Below the pieces are notes generated by a model, which had not been told where the DNA came from, ran no database searches, and saw nothing but the letters and a program-made list of their open reading frames with translations. From NCBI GenBank assembly GCA_050084515.1, contig CM114274.1, forward strand, positions 23,312,001-23,376,000: a stretch of 64,000 nucleotides of DNA. Reading direction: 5' to 3'. Numbering within the stretch: the stretch's first letter is position 1; every line of letters starts with the position of its first letter. Positions 52,101 to 64,000 of the stretch are shown piece by piece. The DNA comes from Blasia pusilla (taxonomy: Eukaryota > Marchantiophyta > Marchantiopsida > Blasiales). The translations under genes and the position numbers were made by a program.

Positions 52101-55100
52101 GGTAGGCTTCCATGTCTTCCAAAAGTTCTCACTAATTGGTTGCATGTGTCAAATCAAATTGTCTCAGTAAATTGCATAGTGAAGAGTGTCAAGGTTTCCA
52201 CTTGTGTGCTATTCAAGGGAAGGATAATTATTTGAGATGTTAAAGGTATGGCTCTTCTCTAGTGGGTGGTTGTTCACTTGCGTTGCGAATTAACCCTCTT
52301 TACATTACATGTTTGTTTTACAGGGCAAATGGCTCTATGGAGGGGATCCATTTGAGCCACTTAGATTTGCCAAGCCTTTGGAGGCATTCAAGGAACGCAT
52401 AGCGAAAGAGGGTGTAAAGGGTGTATTTTCTCCTCTCATTCAAAAGTACATTCTCGACAATTCACATCTAGTGACCATAGAACTGCAGGTCCAATACTTA
52501 TCCTGTCTTCCTTCCTCCATTATATTTCTCAAGGAGTTCAAAATTTTCTTGCCAATATTGGCAGTCAATAAAATTGGCGAGGGATTTTGAGGTTAAATGG
52601 TTCCATTCTTGAAAAGTACTTTCTTTTGCAGCCTGATTCTGAGAAAGGAGCGAAGGATGAAGCTTCAGAGGCAGGTAAGCTAGCCCAGGTGAAGGCAAGC
52701 ATGACTCAAGAAGATCTAGCCGAGCTAGCCCGTGCTACAGAGGAGCTGCGATTAAAGCAGGAGACTCCAGATCCACCTGAAGCTCTGAGAGTGGTGCCAT
52801 GTTTATCATTGAAGGACATACCTAGAACACCCATCCATGTGCCAATAGCTGTAAGTATTGCTTCGCTCACTGTTGGATCTGTGCAATAGAATGTCTTACT
52901 TTGCATGAGCCACTTTGTTCAGAACCATTTTCCATACCCAATGATCCTCTATTCTATATAGATAAATAATCTTCTTCCACAGCCTTTTTAGGGTTTCTTT
53001 TGGTTGTTAGCAATGCTATGAATAGAACGAAAGAATCCTTATCTCACAAGATAGACCGAGGAATCTGAAGTTTCTGGGCGTTTTTTTTTGGATCAGGTGG
53101 GAGAGCTCCATGGAGCAACAGTACTCCGCCATGATATATTTACAAATGATGTTCTTTATACAGAGGTGGCTTTTGACATGTCGACTGTGAGAGCAGATCT
53201 ACTTCCTCTAGTTCCCTTGTTCTGGTACGTTCTGCTCTAATCTATTAACTTCCTAAGTTTCAGCAGCATGCCTTGATAGCTGCAAAGAATAAACCATGGG
53301 AATGAGGGAGCTGAAAGAATGTATGAGCAAAAGGCAATTTTTAGAACATCTACATTCTTCTTGCAGAGTGCACAAGGATCTACAGGACAAAATAGGACTC
53401 TTGAACTTCTTTTCAAATATGTAACAATGGTTAAGAAAGAGTGAAATTGGGGATTTATTTGGGAGGGGGTTAATGGAAGCAAGAATGGTGAGATTTTTTC
53501 TTCCAAATTAAGTGGGAGAGTTTTTCTCCCAAGTAAGGAATGTGAGGAAATTTTGTTTTCAGAATGAGATGAAGGGCTATTTTTCCTAGAATGAAATTAT
53601 GGGATGGAGTATCCTCCAAATGCACAAGGGGGTTGTGTGCTGGGGTTTTTAAATTAAGAGAGGATTTAGTAAGGGAGAGTGAAAAAAGAACGACTATGAT
53701 CTTTCAAAATGCGCCATACAAAGAGTATCTTTTTTGTATGGTGCATCACACAAGTGTGCAGAGTAGTGACTTTTAAGATGAAGGAGGGTTGGGATCACCC
53801 TCCAGACTAGTTTACTTCAGTGAAGTTGATTATGGTTACGTAATGACAAGTTGAGGTACTTGGGTCAGAGACTTCATGTCCTCACAGTTCCTTCATAATT
53901 GAAAACAGATTCTGCCATAGTTTTTTTGGTGTGAATTAAGGGAGTATTTTTGGTCAAAGCAGCAATTTGCAAATGGAATCTATAAGGATTATTGAGCTGA
54001 CACCGATGACTGGTTGCAGCCAATCATTGCTTGAAATGGGAACCAAAGATATGGACTTTGTGCAGTTGAGTCAACTCATTGGAAGGAAGACTGGGGGCAT
54101 CTCTGTGTTTCCCTCCATTTCATCCGTGCGTGGTAGATCGGAACCTTTGAGCCATATAGTAGTCCGAGGCAAAGCCATGGCCGGTCAGACTGCTGATCTT
54201 TTCAATCTGGTATGATTCTTTCCTTCTATCCTGCAACTTTTGGAGTAATGTTTTAATGGCGTCATCATATGTGCTTTTCCACTGTTAAGTCCTTTAGTCC
54301 ATGATAGCTTTTAATCTTTACATGAACATTTTCTCCAGACATTTGTTAATTTATGAAGTGTTTGTTGGAAGCGTGTAAGATGTGAAGCATACACATGGAC
54401 TCCTCATGTACTGAGACTTTGTCCCAGGAGGAATGTTCTGTGCTTCTTGTTAGGAACAATTTTGTTATTCGTGTCCTTGGTTGCTTTGTGAGTGAATGAG
54501 TACACTGAGGATTATCAGTTGGATTTAATGTGTTCCCTGTCGGCCCTTACTGAGTTACATCTCTGGTTTGCTTGTTTCAGATGAGAAGGGTTTTGCAAGA
54601 TGTACAGTTTACAGACCAGCAAAGATTCAAGCAATTTGTTTCACAACGCAAATCTGGCATGGAGGTTGGTTACCATTTCAATCTGCCAGTTTTCTAAATT
54701 TCCTTTGAGGGGATGGTTCAAATTTGGTGTCACTGTCTGTCAACGAGATAGATGTAAGGGCCATTAGTAGTCCATTTGCAATTTAAAAAACTCAAACTCA
54801 AACTCAATGAATGTGCAGAGTCGGGTAATGGGTGGAGGTCATGGAATTGCTGCCACGAGAATGGATGCAATGTTAAATACAGCAGGATGGGTGAATGAGC
54901 AAATGGGTGGCCTGAGGTGATGAACAGTTTCTTTTCGTCCATACGTGAAGTGTCCAAAGTCATTCTGTCAGTTCAGTTAACTTCAAAGTTGGATTTAAGT
55001 TTACAAGTGGCCTCTATATAGAAACATATTATGATTGTGTTCATCTGGAAGAGATGGGTCTTGGTTTCCCAACCTAAATATTTCTGATGGTTTCTTTGTT

Positions 55101-57744
55101 AGAGATTTTGCCTACATGTTCTGCCAAGTCTGCAAGCTGTTGTTAGCAGCCAAGAAAAAATCAAAATCGCAGCCTGCTATAGCTTTCACATTTACGCAAG
55201 GCCTTACGGGACCCCAGGTCATCTTCTTGGGACAAATCAATAATATATTGTATGCTGTGTGTCTTGGTCAGCTACTTGGACTATCTCCGATCATTGGAGA
55301 AGCGTGTGGATGAGGATTGGCCAGCAGTGGCTGAAGGTCTCGAGGAGATTAGAAATGCTCTTCTAGCCCGGAAAGGTGCCGTTGTTAATTTGACTGCGGA
55401 TGAGCGCATTATAACTAATGCTGAGAAGCATGTCTCCTCTTTTCTTGAAGCTTTCTCAGAGACGAGTGGCTTCAAGGCAAGTAACTGTGATTCACGGCTG
55501 GCTCTGGTGAACGAAGGATTGGTGATACCAACCCAGGTAATCACATTAGCAACAATGACCTTCTCCTTGGATCATCGTCTAGGACACGAAAGACTCGTCG
55601 TTAGAAGTTTTCTTGGCCACGGATGTAGTGGAAAATTTGGAATGTCCTATGTGGAAGGAAGCCCTTATATCAGCTAGTTGGAATCTCTATCCATGTTGTG
55701 TTGGAGTACTCATTTTCCGGTGGTGGGATTAGACGAACTACACCTGATTGAGCACTGTCATCTCCTTCTGGTTTTCTACACCAATGTCTGGAACACTTTT
55801 TGGTGGATCTCGTGAATTGGACCAGCTTCCAAACTTGGTTTGGAAGATGGTGCAATTCATCTTCTTGATGTCGATTTAGCCGGCGAATGGGACAAGTACC
55901 CAGGGTATTAGTTATGAGCCCTTTCCTGTTATTCCATTACTCTTCTACATTCAAGATATCTTGGTAATTGAGAGATATGGAAGAAAATAAGTCTCCCAAT
56001 TGGATTGTTTTTGCACAGGTAAACTACGTGGGTAAAGCTGCAAACTTGTATGAGACTGGTTACAAACTTGACGGTAGTGCTTATGTTATATCCAAGTATA
56101 TTGGAAATACATGGTTGTGGGATCGTGTACGAGTTAGTGGTGGTGCATATGGTGGATTTTGCGACTTTGACACACACTCAGGTCAGCTCTCTTTCTATGT
56201 GAGACTTGTTCAGAAACAAGGAATAAGTTCAGGAAAAATAGATTTTGGCCTCTATCGCGAAACAGTATGGCCTCCCCCCCCCCCCCTCTTTTCCCCTTCA
56301 CAAGTTGTGTAAATATTCTTGGTTACGAGTTATCTGTCAAAATTTGTCTACGCCCAGTTGTAGATAATCAGTGGGGGAACACATCATGTGCTCGTACTGT
56401 TGAAATTGAGTTTGTTTTTATTTGTTAATCATTTGAGGTGAATGGCTTTCAACTGTGCAGGAGTCTTCTCATACTTATCCTATAGGGATCCAAATCTTGT
56501 CAAGACTTTGGACAACTATGATGGCACAGTTAACTTTCTTAAAGGGTTAGAGCTGGATGATGATGCGCTGACAAAATCAATAATCGGTACCATAGGTGAT
56601 GTGGATGCATATCAACTCCCTGATGCCAAAGGATACTCCAGGTTTGGATCACAACCTTCTCATATCTGAAAGCTACTTGAAGCGAGGAGGTGATTATTTC
56701 CTATGCTGAGGGTTTTTTTGATGTATATGGCTAGCCACCTAAAAGGGAGCCATATATGTAGGGCTTACCATATCCCACTCTTAGTCCCTTTCTTAGAGTG
56801 GGGATGTGATTGATCTAGTCTAAAGAAAGACTTGTTTTTTATTGAAATTCAAGTGGAGAATTTGGTTTGCACTGTGTTTTAGATTTGAGCCGTGACATTG
56901 TAGGAAGACTAATTGTCACATCTACAACATGATGATTTTCAATGCCATATGAGCAGAGAGGTTGCAAGCGTTTGTGGGCAGTGTTTCCCTGATCATCTTG
57001 GTGGAACAGATGATGATATTGAGCTTTTATCTGTCATGCTCAATCTTGTTAAGAGTAGCGAATGATTGTGTTAATGAAGATTGGTTCAAGGTGGCACTTC
57101 TGTGAAGTGACATCACAGGATAAATGAAGAAAGTCGCATATGTTGTGCGAAGGTGTGAGTTTTCAAGAGAAGGGTGGGCTGTTTTTCACAAAAAAATTGA
57201 GGAGATTTTAAGCTATTTGCCTCATGTGCAGCATGATCCGATATCTTATGGGCATCACTGAAGAGGAACGACAACAGCGACGAGAAGAGATACTTTCAAC
57301 AAGGTATGGTCAAGTCTGGTCTTGAGTCAATTATACTCTAATTTATGGTGTCTGCACATGCAAACTTATCAGATTGTGTTCAAATGGAATACCCACTTTA
57401 GAATAATTATCTGAGTCCAATCCCAATAAAAATTTCTATTCTACATTGCCCTGACGGCTTTAACCTCGTGACACACACACACACACACACACACACAGTG
57501 TAATTTGCTGTCTCCCACTGAGTATCTTGACTCTCATGATCTGTTATGACTTCACCATCTGCCTTTTCTAGGAATAGCACTGACGCTGTGTTGTTCTTGC
57601 AGTGTTGAGGACTTCCGGAATTTTGCAAGTAGCCTGGAATACGTTAGGGATAATGGTGTTATCGTGGCAGTTGCATCAGTGGACGATATTGCAGCAGCCA
57701 ACCAGGAAAGACCTGGGCTGCTTCATGTGAAGAAGGTGTTATAA
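49105..57744 (+). CDS. PREP: Presequence protease (PreP), organellar M16C zinc peptidase, 19 exons
   Basis: It degrades cleaved targeting peptides and other short peptides in mitochondrial matrix and chloroplast stroma. Exons: 49105-49414, 49710-49884, 50101-50275, 50470-50602, 50746-50816, 50982-51065, 51311-51401, 51581-52101, 52324-52488, 52632-52850, 53097-53224, 54020-54209, 54581-54664, 54819-54916, 55272-55536, 56019-56181, 56461-56641, 57232-57303, 57603-57744. They join in phase to 1,088 residues (Arabidopsis PreP1: 1,080). The first ~100 residues, rich in Arg, Ser and Ala, fit a dual transit peptide. The inverted zinc motif HILEH gives H170, catalytic E173 and H174. E270 in FNEMKGVYSQPDN lies 100 residues after H170, the spacing of the third ligand in AtPreP1. 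The C-terminal half keeps WDRVRVSGGAYGG. Intron 5 has a GC donor. The end HVKKVL matches the family. Confidence 0.96.
57473..57497. repeat. (AC)n microsatellite in the last PreP intron
   Basis: About 12 AC repeats lie in intron 18, away from the splice sites. Confidence 0.95.
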
Positions 57745-58829
57745 ACTATGCTTTGCAGAGATTGTGAACCGGGGTATTATATGTTACTAGGCTTAGTGTT
57801 GACAATATTTCCAGGTCACAGTTCCCAAAGGAGGTGAACTTGGGTGAATGAAATGGGACAGCTGTGCTTCAATGTGGATTGGTGAGTCCAAATTGAGTTG
57901 TATATCTATAAACGAAATTGTCAATGGAAAACTGTCCGATTTTGTCTTGGGCCTCATCTTTGTCGAAAGGCTGGCTTCTCCTAAAGCTCAGATCCTAAAG
58001 CTCGGATGGAACTTGGCATGGGTGTGTTTTCATTCAACTTCACAAATGGACAAGAGAACTAAACCTGTAAACGTTTTGTATTTGTTATACTGTTCTTATT
58101 TACAAGAGTAGCATGCTTAAACTCATTCTCTCTTCTTTCCAAGTTTGAACTTGGTCTACACATGAGAAATGGGAATGAAGATTGGGTGACCCCATTGCTC
58201 AAATTTTGAACTGTATTCTAGTGTGAGGTGACCCCTATCAAGAGTTAAAACTATGACTTTTGTACCATTAAGCCTCAAATTTTGGATGACATTCATGGAG
58301 GATGTTGGAAAGTTGCATGTCCCCGCAAATAGTGTGAGAGAGAGAACCTTGGTTGTTGTGAGGGGCTCTTAAGTAGGGAGGGCTAGGGCTAGGACGCATC
58401 CATTTAGGCTAGTTTGCTTAGAGGTCAGGCAGTGTCAGGTCGCATAAGGGTAGCGTGGAGCTTGAAAATTAGTGGGGTTAGAGACAACTGTTGAGGTCAA
58501 GGTGGATTCGCCAGGCAGGAAGGCACACGGACTTGTAGGTGACTTGATGAAGGAGTAGAGTCGAGTCGGGGTCAGAGGATGGAGGTTGACTGCAAGATAG
58601 AAAGGTCATGATGTGATGCGTTAGGGAGATGCCATATCACATGAGCCATTGAAAACGAATCTAGTGACCTGCTCCTCTAAGTTTCATTTTCCTCAGTAAC
58701 ATGCATTAATAGGTAGGATTAAGATCTTATCATGGTCTAACCTTTTATCATTTTTTCTTGTTTCATTCCTCTCTTGTTTATGTGGTCCCAACATGGATTT
58801 GTAAAGTAGATAGTGTGGTGAACATTCTT
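57745..58829. other. PreP 3' flank, no gene seen
   Basis: It holds the PreP 3' UTR of unknown length, then unassigned sequence up to the 3' end of the third LINE. Confidence 0.5.
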
Positions 58830-60186
58830 CTACTCTGGAGAGACTCTACTCATTAAGTAGTGCCTGTAGTAGCCTTGCGACCATAGACCCCGCTCCCCTG
58901 GTTGGACAGTGCTTGAGACTGGGATGGGTGTAGAGAGAAGAGCAAGTGAAGAATGTACCATATGAGAGGAGGGAGACATTCTCATATAGTGTGAGTGCTG
59001 ACCAAACAAAGTGTCAGTGCGGAGCTTCCGAGTGTCAACCAAGAAACTCTTCACCACACCATCTACTTTACCTGATTGGGATCCCCAATAGACATTACTT
59101 ACCAGTGTATCAGATTTGGGCAATGAATCAAGGCTACTTAATGTGTTGAACAATTCTGGTGTTTCCAGCTTAGCAATATCAGCATATGCTCTTGCTCTGT
59201 GTGTTGTGAATTTTGCGAAGGAGACCAAGTAATGACTAGAGGTTTCATCCCCATGGTCACACAGGGCGTGAGAGTTTAGTTGTGTTCCCAGCTTTTCTTA
59301 TGGTTCAAAGGGATTGTCCCTGTCCTAAACTTGAACTTGAGTGTGGTTCTCAAGCAAGGAGTTCCCCGCAAATAGTTCTTCAGTTCTGCTTTCTCCGGAT
59401 ATACTGTCAAGCGAGCGAGGTCAGACATTTTCATGGCTTCCTCCGTGCTGTTTTGCTGTGAGCGTTGGCCCACTGCTTTGGTTATGGTATCCACAAATGC
59501 TTTCACATCTTGCTCCCACAGTCAGACCTTGCTGGGAGCTTGGTTGCTTGCACAATCTCTTGAACCTTTCTCATCCAAGATTTGGCCTGCTTTATGGGTC
59601 TTTCTTTGGTCCAAGTTTTCCTCAACTCTTTAGGATAGTGATGAGAGTTCATTGTCTCAATTGCCCCCGGCCTTTCAACCTGGCGATATCATGTCTATCC
59701 TCAAAGGGTTCCACTCCGAGTACTGATCTCACACCAACTCTGGCTGTTCGTGAGGAAGCTAGCATCATACCCCGGAACGCCTGAAGCTGCACAGCTCCAA
59801 GCCTGTCCCTTTGTTTGGTGTTGGCATCCCACATTGCTGCCACATATTCAGCGAGGGACCAATGGTACTCAAAATGGCAGAGCGCTTACTTTTGATGTGA
59901 CGTCCTGCATTGTAGGAATCTTGACAAACCGCTCACCTTCTTGTGGCCTTTCTCAACAAGTCTTCTTAATGTGGGCATCCCATATGCAGTCTTTTGAGAA
60001 TTCTATGTCCATATAGGTGTATGTGGGCACACACAGTCTTTTGAGAATTCTATGTCCATTTAAGCGTATGTGGGCACACGCGGGATCTTATGTTAGCCTC
60101 AGTACCACTGTGGGTCTTGGTTCTGCTCCTTGCCAGTGAAGATCATCACACCGCACTCGTGTACATTTGCCTCCATTCCCCATATG
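58830..60186 (-). pseudogene. Third LINE C-terminal tail
   Basis: The frames include MLASSRTARVGVRSVLGVEP with FEDRHDIARLKG (59843-59649), the helical region found after LINE RTs. A further open stretch (59228-58830) reads YADIAKLETPELFNTLSSLD. No zinc knuckle is visible. Confidence 0.6.
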
Positions 60187-60960
60187 TCACACCAGATTTT
60201 GGTAAGCGAGATCATCTCTTGGAGTTTCTCTCTTGTTACATAGGCCACTAAAGTCATCAGCAAACATGAAGGCAATAACCACCCGGATGCCCAGTCCACT
60301 CTCCTCCATTTCTTCCAATAGGGAATTCATGAAAATGCTGAGGAGGGTGGGGGAGAGCGGGCATCCTTGAGCCACCCACTCCTTGCTTAATGTCGAATGT
60401 CCCACTCTTTGGCCATTCACCATAACTTTACTCATTGTATTCTAGTACATCTTCTCCACCACCCTCCACAACTTCCCTCTGAGCCTCCCACAAGCGATAA
60501 GTTAGTCCGTCACGTCATACAATGTCGTATGCTTTCTTGAGGTCCATGAAGAAGCAATAGGTGGGTTTTCCCTCTTCATTCCTACCTTGGTTAACTTGAC
60601 TGAAGGTGAAGATGTCGTCCACACATCCTCTGGCTTATCGGAAGCCAACCTGCCTTTCCTTGGTGACAAATTTCTCCTCCATGTAAAGAGAGATCCTATT
60701 GTTGAGTATACGACAGAGGAACTTCCCTCCTATATTCAGGAATGTAATACCCTTGTAGTTTCCACGGTCTTGTCGTTCACCCTTCTTGAAGAGGTTTACG
60801 ATGACTCCCACCTGCCACCTTTGTGGAATGAGAGAACAAGCCACAGCGGCGTCGCCATACTTCAATAGTTTATTTACATGTTCATCATCATGTCACGTCT
60901 TTTCGGATTGATCGGTGAGATCTAGAAGAACGCCTTCGTGAGTAGTGGAGGACATGCTCA
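60187..60960 (-). pseudogene. Third LINE reverse transcriptase, broken
   Basis: The minus strand reads LIPQRWQVGVIVNLFKKGER, NYKGITFLNIGGKFLCRIL, FFMDLKKAYD, EWVAQGCPLSPTLLSIFMN and VVIAFMFADDFSGLC. These are the RT blocks of a non-LTR element with an FADD box near 60260. Frame changes occur at about 60635 and 60435. The catalytic aspartates I can see are kept. Confidence 0.88.
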
Positions 60961-61500
60961 GAAGGGGAAACCTGCGAGAGCAGGTTTCCCCTTCGTTTCG
61001 GCTCATTTGGAGTCATATTGAGCAACTTACTATTTTAGATATGTACCATTTTGAGTATATGATCAACTTTCTATTTTTGGTAAGTGGCCTTTGACCTCCT
61101 ATATCAGGTCAAGAGCCAAGGAGGTGACTTGGAAGAATAGGTTACCATGGAGAGAGCTTGGGAGAGGGAAGGGGTATATCTCAAGGAGAGAGAGCTTGAG
61201 AGCTCATTCTTTTCTTTGTTGAACCTCTTAGCTTGAGACGACGGAGTAATGGTCCCTTGCCTTGTGAGTGTAACCCAAGCCTCTCATTAAGAGAATGAGT
61301 TTGGTTTGACATGAGAGAGAGTGCACACCTTCGAGAGCTATGGTGTGAGATGGTGTAGAGAGAGATTGGATCTTATTTTATTGAAGATATTTTAGTACTT
61401 CTTGTCTCGTTGTTTGGATAACAAAGTGTTTATGTGTGTGTTTGGTGACAACGATGTATGTTGTGTAGCGATGTGTATGCACACGATAACCACCGCCTGC
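60961..61500 (+). mobile_element. LTR-like repeat inserted in the third LINE
   Basis: It is homologous in order to 17505-17870: a hairpin, gcttatttgg-like text, an ggttaccatgg box, gagagggaaggggtatat, and ttgttgaacctcttagcttgag. It starts with a perfect 14-bp inverted repeat (60961-60974 with 60981-60994). It ends near gcgatgtgtatgcacacgat, a phrase also present at 45498-45520. No coding content is seen. A non-autonomous LTR or solo LTR is likely, but TG/CA ends and a duplication were not fixed. Confidence 0.5.
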
Positions 61501-63182
61501 TTTGTGGTTCATGAGTCCATTCATTGTTGGTCCCACCTCAGCCAAAGAGAACCAATTGTTATATGGGTTGTCCAACTCAACCTCACCCTGTACCATCTCC
61601 CGTTGATCTTAACAAAATTCTTCACCACTCTCTTGAAGTTGTGCTCTTCAAGAGATGTGCAATGGGGCTTCTTGCCTAGCTCCTCGTAATGGTCTTCCAA
61701 CACATGTCAGATTTGTTTAAGGCCTTTAGGTCGGTTTTGTCCCTCGCCTTGCTCAATTCCTGCACTTCTATCCATAACTTTTTTTTATTCTCCACGAAAT
61801 TCTCATTGATGGATGAGTATGTCGCTTGGTTCAATTTCTTCTTGTGCATGCACACAAGCAGAGGGATTTCCTTGCGCAGGACTAGATATTCTGCCCATAA
61901 GGATGCATCGTCCTTGGCCTTGTCACATGCTACATACGCTTCCCTTCATTTGGCAATGGTTGCCTTCAGTTCCAAGGACCACCATTTGATGGCTCTACCT
62001 CATATCATCAATCTCTTGCCAAGAGCAATCTCGGCGGCATCTATCACTCCATGCTCCCACCATACCACCACCATGTCCATAATTTTTTTGTGAACCCAAA
62101 GGTCTTTACGGTAGATTCAATGAAAGTGTCAAACGCCAAGAGATTTTCTTCCAGTTTTCCAACGTACGTCTTCTTGTTCCCCTCATCTTGGAAGTCCTCT
62201 ATTGTCCGTTTCTTGATCACTCTTTTCACTGGTTTGGTCGAGCATTTTAGCCTTTGCTACAACTCTGTCCACACCAATGAATGATCTGATCTTCCTATGT
62301 CTGTCGTATCCACTATGATCTTCCCACTACGTGTGTAGAGTTCCTCATCCACAACTATGTAGTCAACAATGGAGCATTCATTCTCCTTGAAGTTGACCCT
62401 AGTCCAAGCCGGGGAACCCGCCTTATGCCTACCTATCATTCAATACCATCAGTTGAAGTTCCCTCAACATTGTGATAAGCTGTATGCCATTGCCATTCAC
62501 TCTCACATCTCCAAACATTCCGATCTTTGCTTGGGGATTAGTGCCTTGCCCCACCCAATTGTTGAAGTCTCCGAGCAAGACTATGTTTCCCTTTGTCTGG
62601 AACCAAAGGCAATCAATTTTCACACTATCAAACGTTGCCTTTGTTACAACAGTAGATTCATTGTTTGTGGGCGTGTAAATACACCCAATATACATATCCA
62701 TTAAGTTGCACTCTGCTATGACTGTGACCCATATGTTGTGTTCATACTCGAGCCCTGTGTTGATGATCTCACACATGTCCACCATGAAGTCTCTGATGAA
62801 GAAGCCGGAAACCTTCATACCTTTGTTGATGTCCAAACCATGCATAGTATGGTATAGGGGATATCTCCATTAACTTGGTTTCCCAAGTTTCCTTACCACC
62901 GCATCTATGGATTTGATTTTTCATCAAAACTTCAGCAACCTCAAGCTGCTTCATGGGATGGGTAAGTCCACAAAAGTTCAAGGTACCCAAACAGTGGCCT
63001 GTCACTAAATGGCTTGGAGGTTGGCATGCACGCTTTTGGCGTAGGTGTGGTTGCTTGCAACATGGAACCTCTTCATGTGCACGCTCTTCATCGCTGGTTC
63101 CTCGGATTAGATGTGTAGATCGCCAACCGTTTAGTGGAGATGGGCCGTTCCAGTTGTATGCACTTCTCAGTTCTTGAGACAC
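61501..63182 (-). pseudogene. Third LINE endonuclease and connecting region
   Basis: The apurinic-type endonuclease spans about 63000-62270. It shows LGTLNFCGLTHPMKQLEVAE at the start, YIGCIYTP, IVLLGDFNNWVGQGTN and the closing IGRSDHSLVWTEL (SDH motif near 62280). Frames break at about 62870 and 62430. The connecting region to RT (62229-61521) has VIKKRTIEDFQDEGNKKTYV and NGRWYRVRLSW. Confidence 0.85.
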
Positions 63183-63597
63183 ATGGTTTTTTGTGGCAAG
63201 CCAAGTATTGGCCTCTTATGCTCTTGATAGTCGCCTTGAAGGTACATTGACGACCATTCATCATCCGAGTAATTCCAGCTGTAGCCAAGAATTCAAAGCC
63301 CAAAGATACGCACATGATCTTAAATGAGACGAAGTCTAATGTGGGAAAAACACCGAAAATTATCATGTGGAACCATGGTCTCCTCCTATAGACCAATTTG
63401 AACTCTTTGTCCAGATCCAAACTGCGGAGGGCCTTCCATCTTCTCACATAAACATGCCGGTATTCCCCACCCAACCTAGGGATGGTGAACTTTGGTATGC
63501 GCCTTTGATAGGTGAATTTATACTCCTTACAAGCTTGGTAGGACGAAGATATGTTGGGCTCAAGGCCGTTGATTATATGTAGAGGTTTGGCAAACAA
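63088..63597 (-). other. Open stretch upstream of the third LINE endonuclease
   Basis: A 169-residue frame on the minus strand with many basic and aromatic residues (YRRRPWFHMIIFGVFPTLDF). Its position fits the 5' part of the LINE, perhaps an ORF1 remnant, but I recognise no domain. It overlaps the first part of the endonuclease in another frame, so much of it may be chance. Confidence 0.25.
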
Positions 63598-63840
63598 CTA
63601 ATTTAGGATTTGGGGAGAATGTTTAAGCTGCCAACCTGAGAGTCCACATAGGGACTTGATGTCCTATTTGTGCAGAGGGGTTCCTCCAAGCGGCAGGGTG
63701 CCCAAAGAGAGCCTGCTTATTACCGCCAGAGATCATCACTACCTGCCAAGGTGAACAACCCTGGCATTAAGTTGTAGAGGAGGGCCCGTGAATCCAGCTT
63801 CAAAAGAAGGAGAGGTCTCAATTTCTCCAACTAAGTCCAT

Positions 63841-64000
63841 TGGACACCTTACTAATGGCACAAGTGGCAAAAGTCACATTGATTACAATTACAGGACACA
63901 ATAATCCATACCTACCAACCACAAGAACGATATTGCAAGCTCACAATAGGTTCCAACTACAAAAATGGGCAACTTAATAGAGAGTATTGCTATATTGCTT
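63841..64000. other. Window edge, nothing assigned
   Basis: No signal seen. Confidence 0.4.

Larger units (their letters stand above)
58830..63840 (-). mobile_element. Third LINE, different clade, interrupted and decayed
   Basis: On the minus strand, an unrecognised open stretch (63597-63088) precedes an endonuclease starting near 63000 (LGTLNFCGLTHPMKQLEVAE). A middle region follows, then RT (about 60960-60187) and a C-terminal tail to about 58830. Its RT wording differs clearly from the other two LINEs. A ~540-bp LTR-like repeat (60961-61500) has inserted between the middle region and RT. Ends are approximate: 5' from loss of any signal, 3' from the last tail-like open frame. Confidence 0.8.

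Noticed and set aside
53700-53760. Imperfect inverted repeat gcgccatacaaa / ttttgtatggtgc in a PreP intron
   Set aside because: It is short with a mismatch, has no second copy and no supporting context.

Overview
The window is nuclear DNA of a land plant. Two intron-rich housekeeping genes lie in a background of nested, mostly decayed retrotransposons. Both genes are plant-type: the mu subunit of the AP-2 clathrin adaptor (AP2M, minus strand, 13 exons) and the dual-targeted organellar presequence protease (PreP, plus strand, 19 exons). A proline tRNA, teloboxes and plant LTR, LINE and copia families support this. The retroelement styles (a PR-RT polyprotein with a DVLVG...DGR segment, a CCHC knuckle of the CWxCGG type, and an RT tail ending in a PFAVEVFG motif) resemble those I associate with mosses, ferns and lycophytes more than crops. 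That placement is inference.

Layout: 1-3225 has no gene. AP2M spans 3226-9272. A tRNA-Pro lies at 10073-10143. A retroelement RT-tail relic lies at 10610-11420, followed by AT-rich DNA to 13646. From 13647 to 33252 is a retrotransposon nest: LTR of element A, a 5'-truncated LINE (14189-17410), then the minus-strand Ty3/gypsy element A (18560-33252). Element A is split by a complete-structure plus-strand chromovirus, element B (23561-30904), with 1-kb LTRs and a CTCTG target duplication. From 33253 to 39374 are long GA/TC microsatellites, a copia relic, a tandem array of a copia fragment, an inverted LTR relic and a solo LTR. A LINE with an unusual 177-bp monomer array at its 5' end (40114-44737) has inserted into an old LTR. 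44791-48700 is intergenic and includes a block unusually dense in the palindrome TTGCAA. PreP spans 49105-57744, and a third LINE of another family (58830-63840, minus), itself interrupted by an LTR-like repeat, closes the window.

The two genes are not functionally linked: one acts in clathrin endocytosis, the other degrades targeting peptides in mitochondria and chloroplasts. Both appear intact after splicing, and every exon joins in phase. All retroelement reading frames are broken. Part of that may be sequencing noise, because the two LTRs of element B differ largely by single-base indels. I found no defence island, gene cluster, CRISPR or other multi-gene system. The most unusual signals are regulatory or structural: a module shared between LTRs and LINE monomers, an in-frame UAG with a readthrough-like context between LINE ORF1 and ORF2, LTR hairpins next to the TATA box, and the TTGCAA block.
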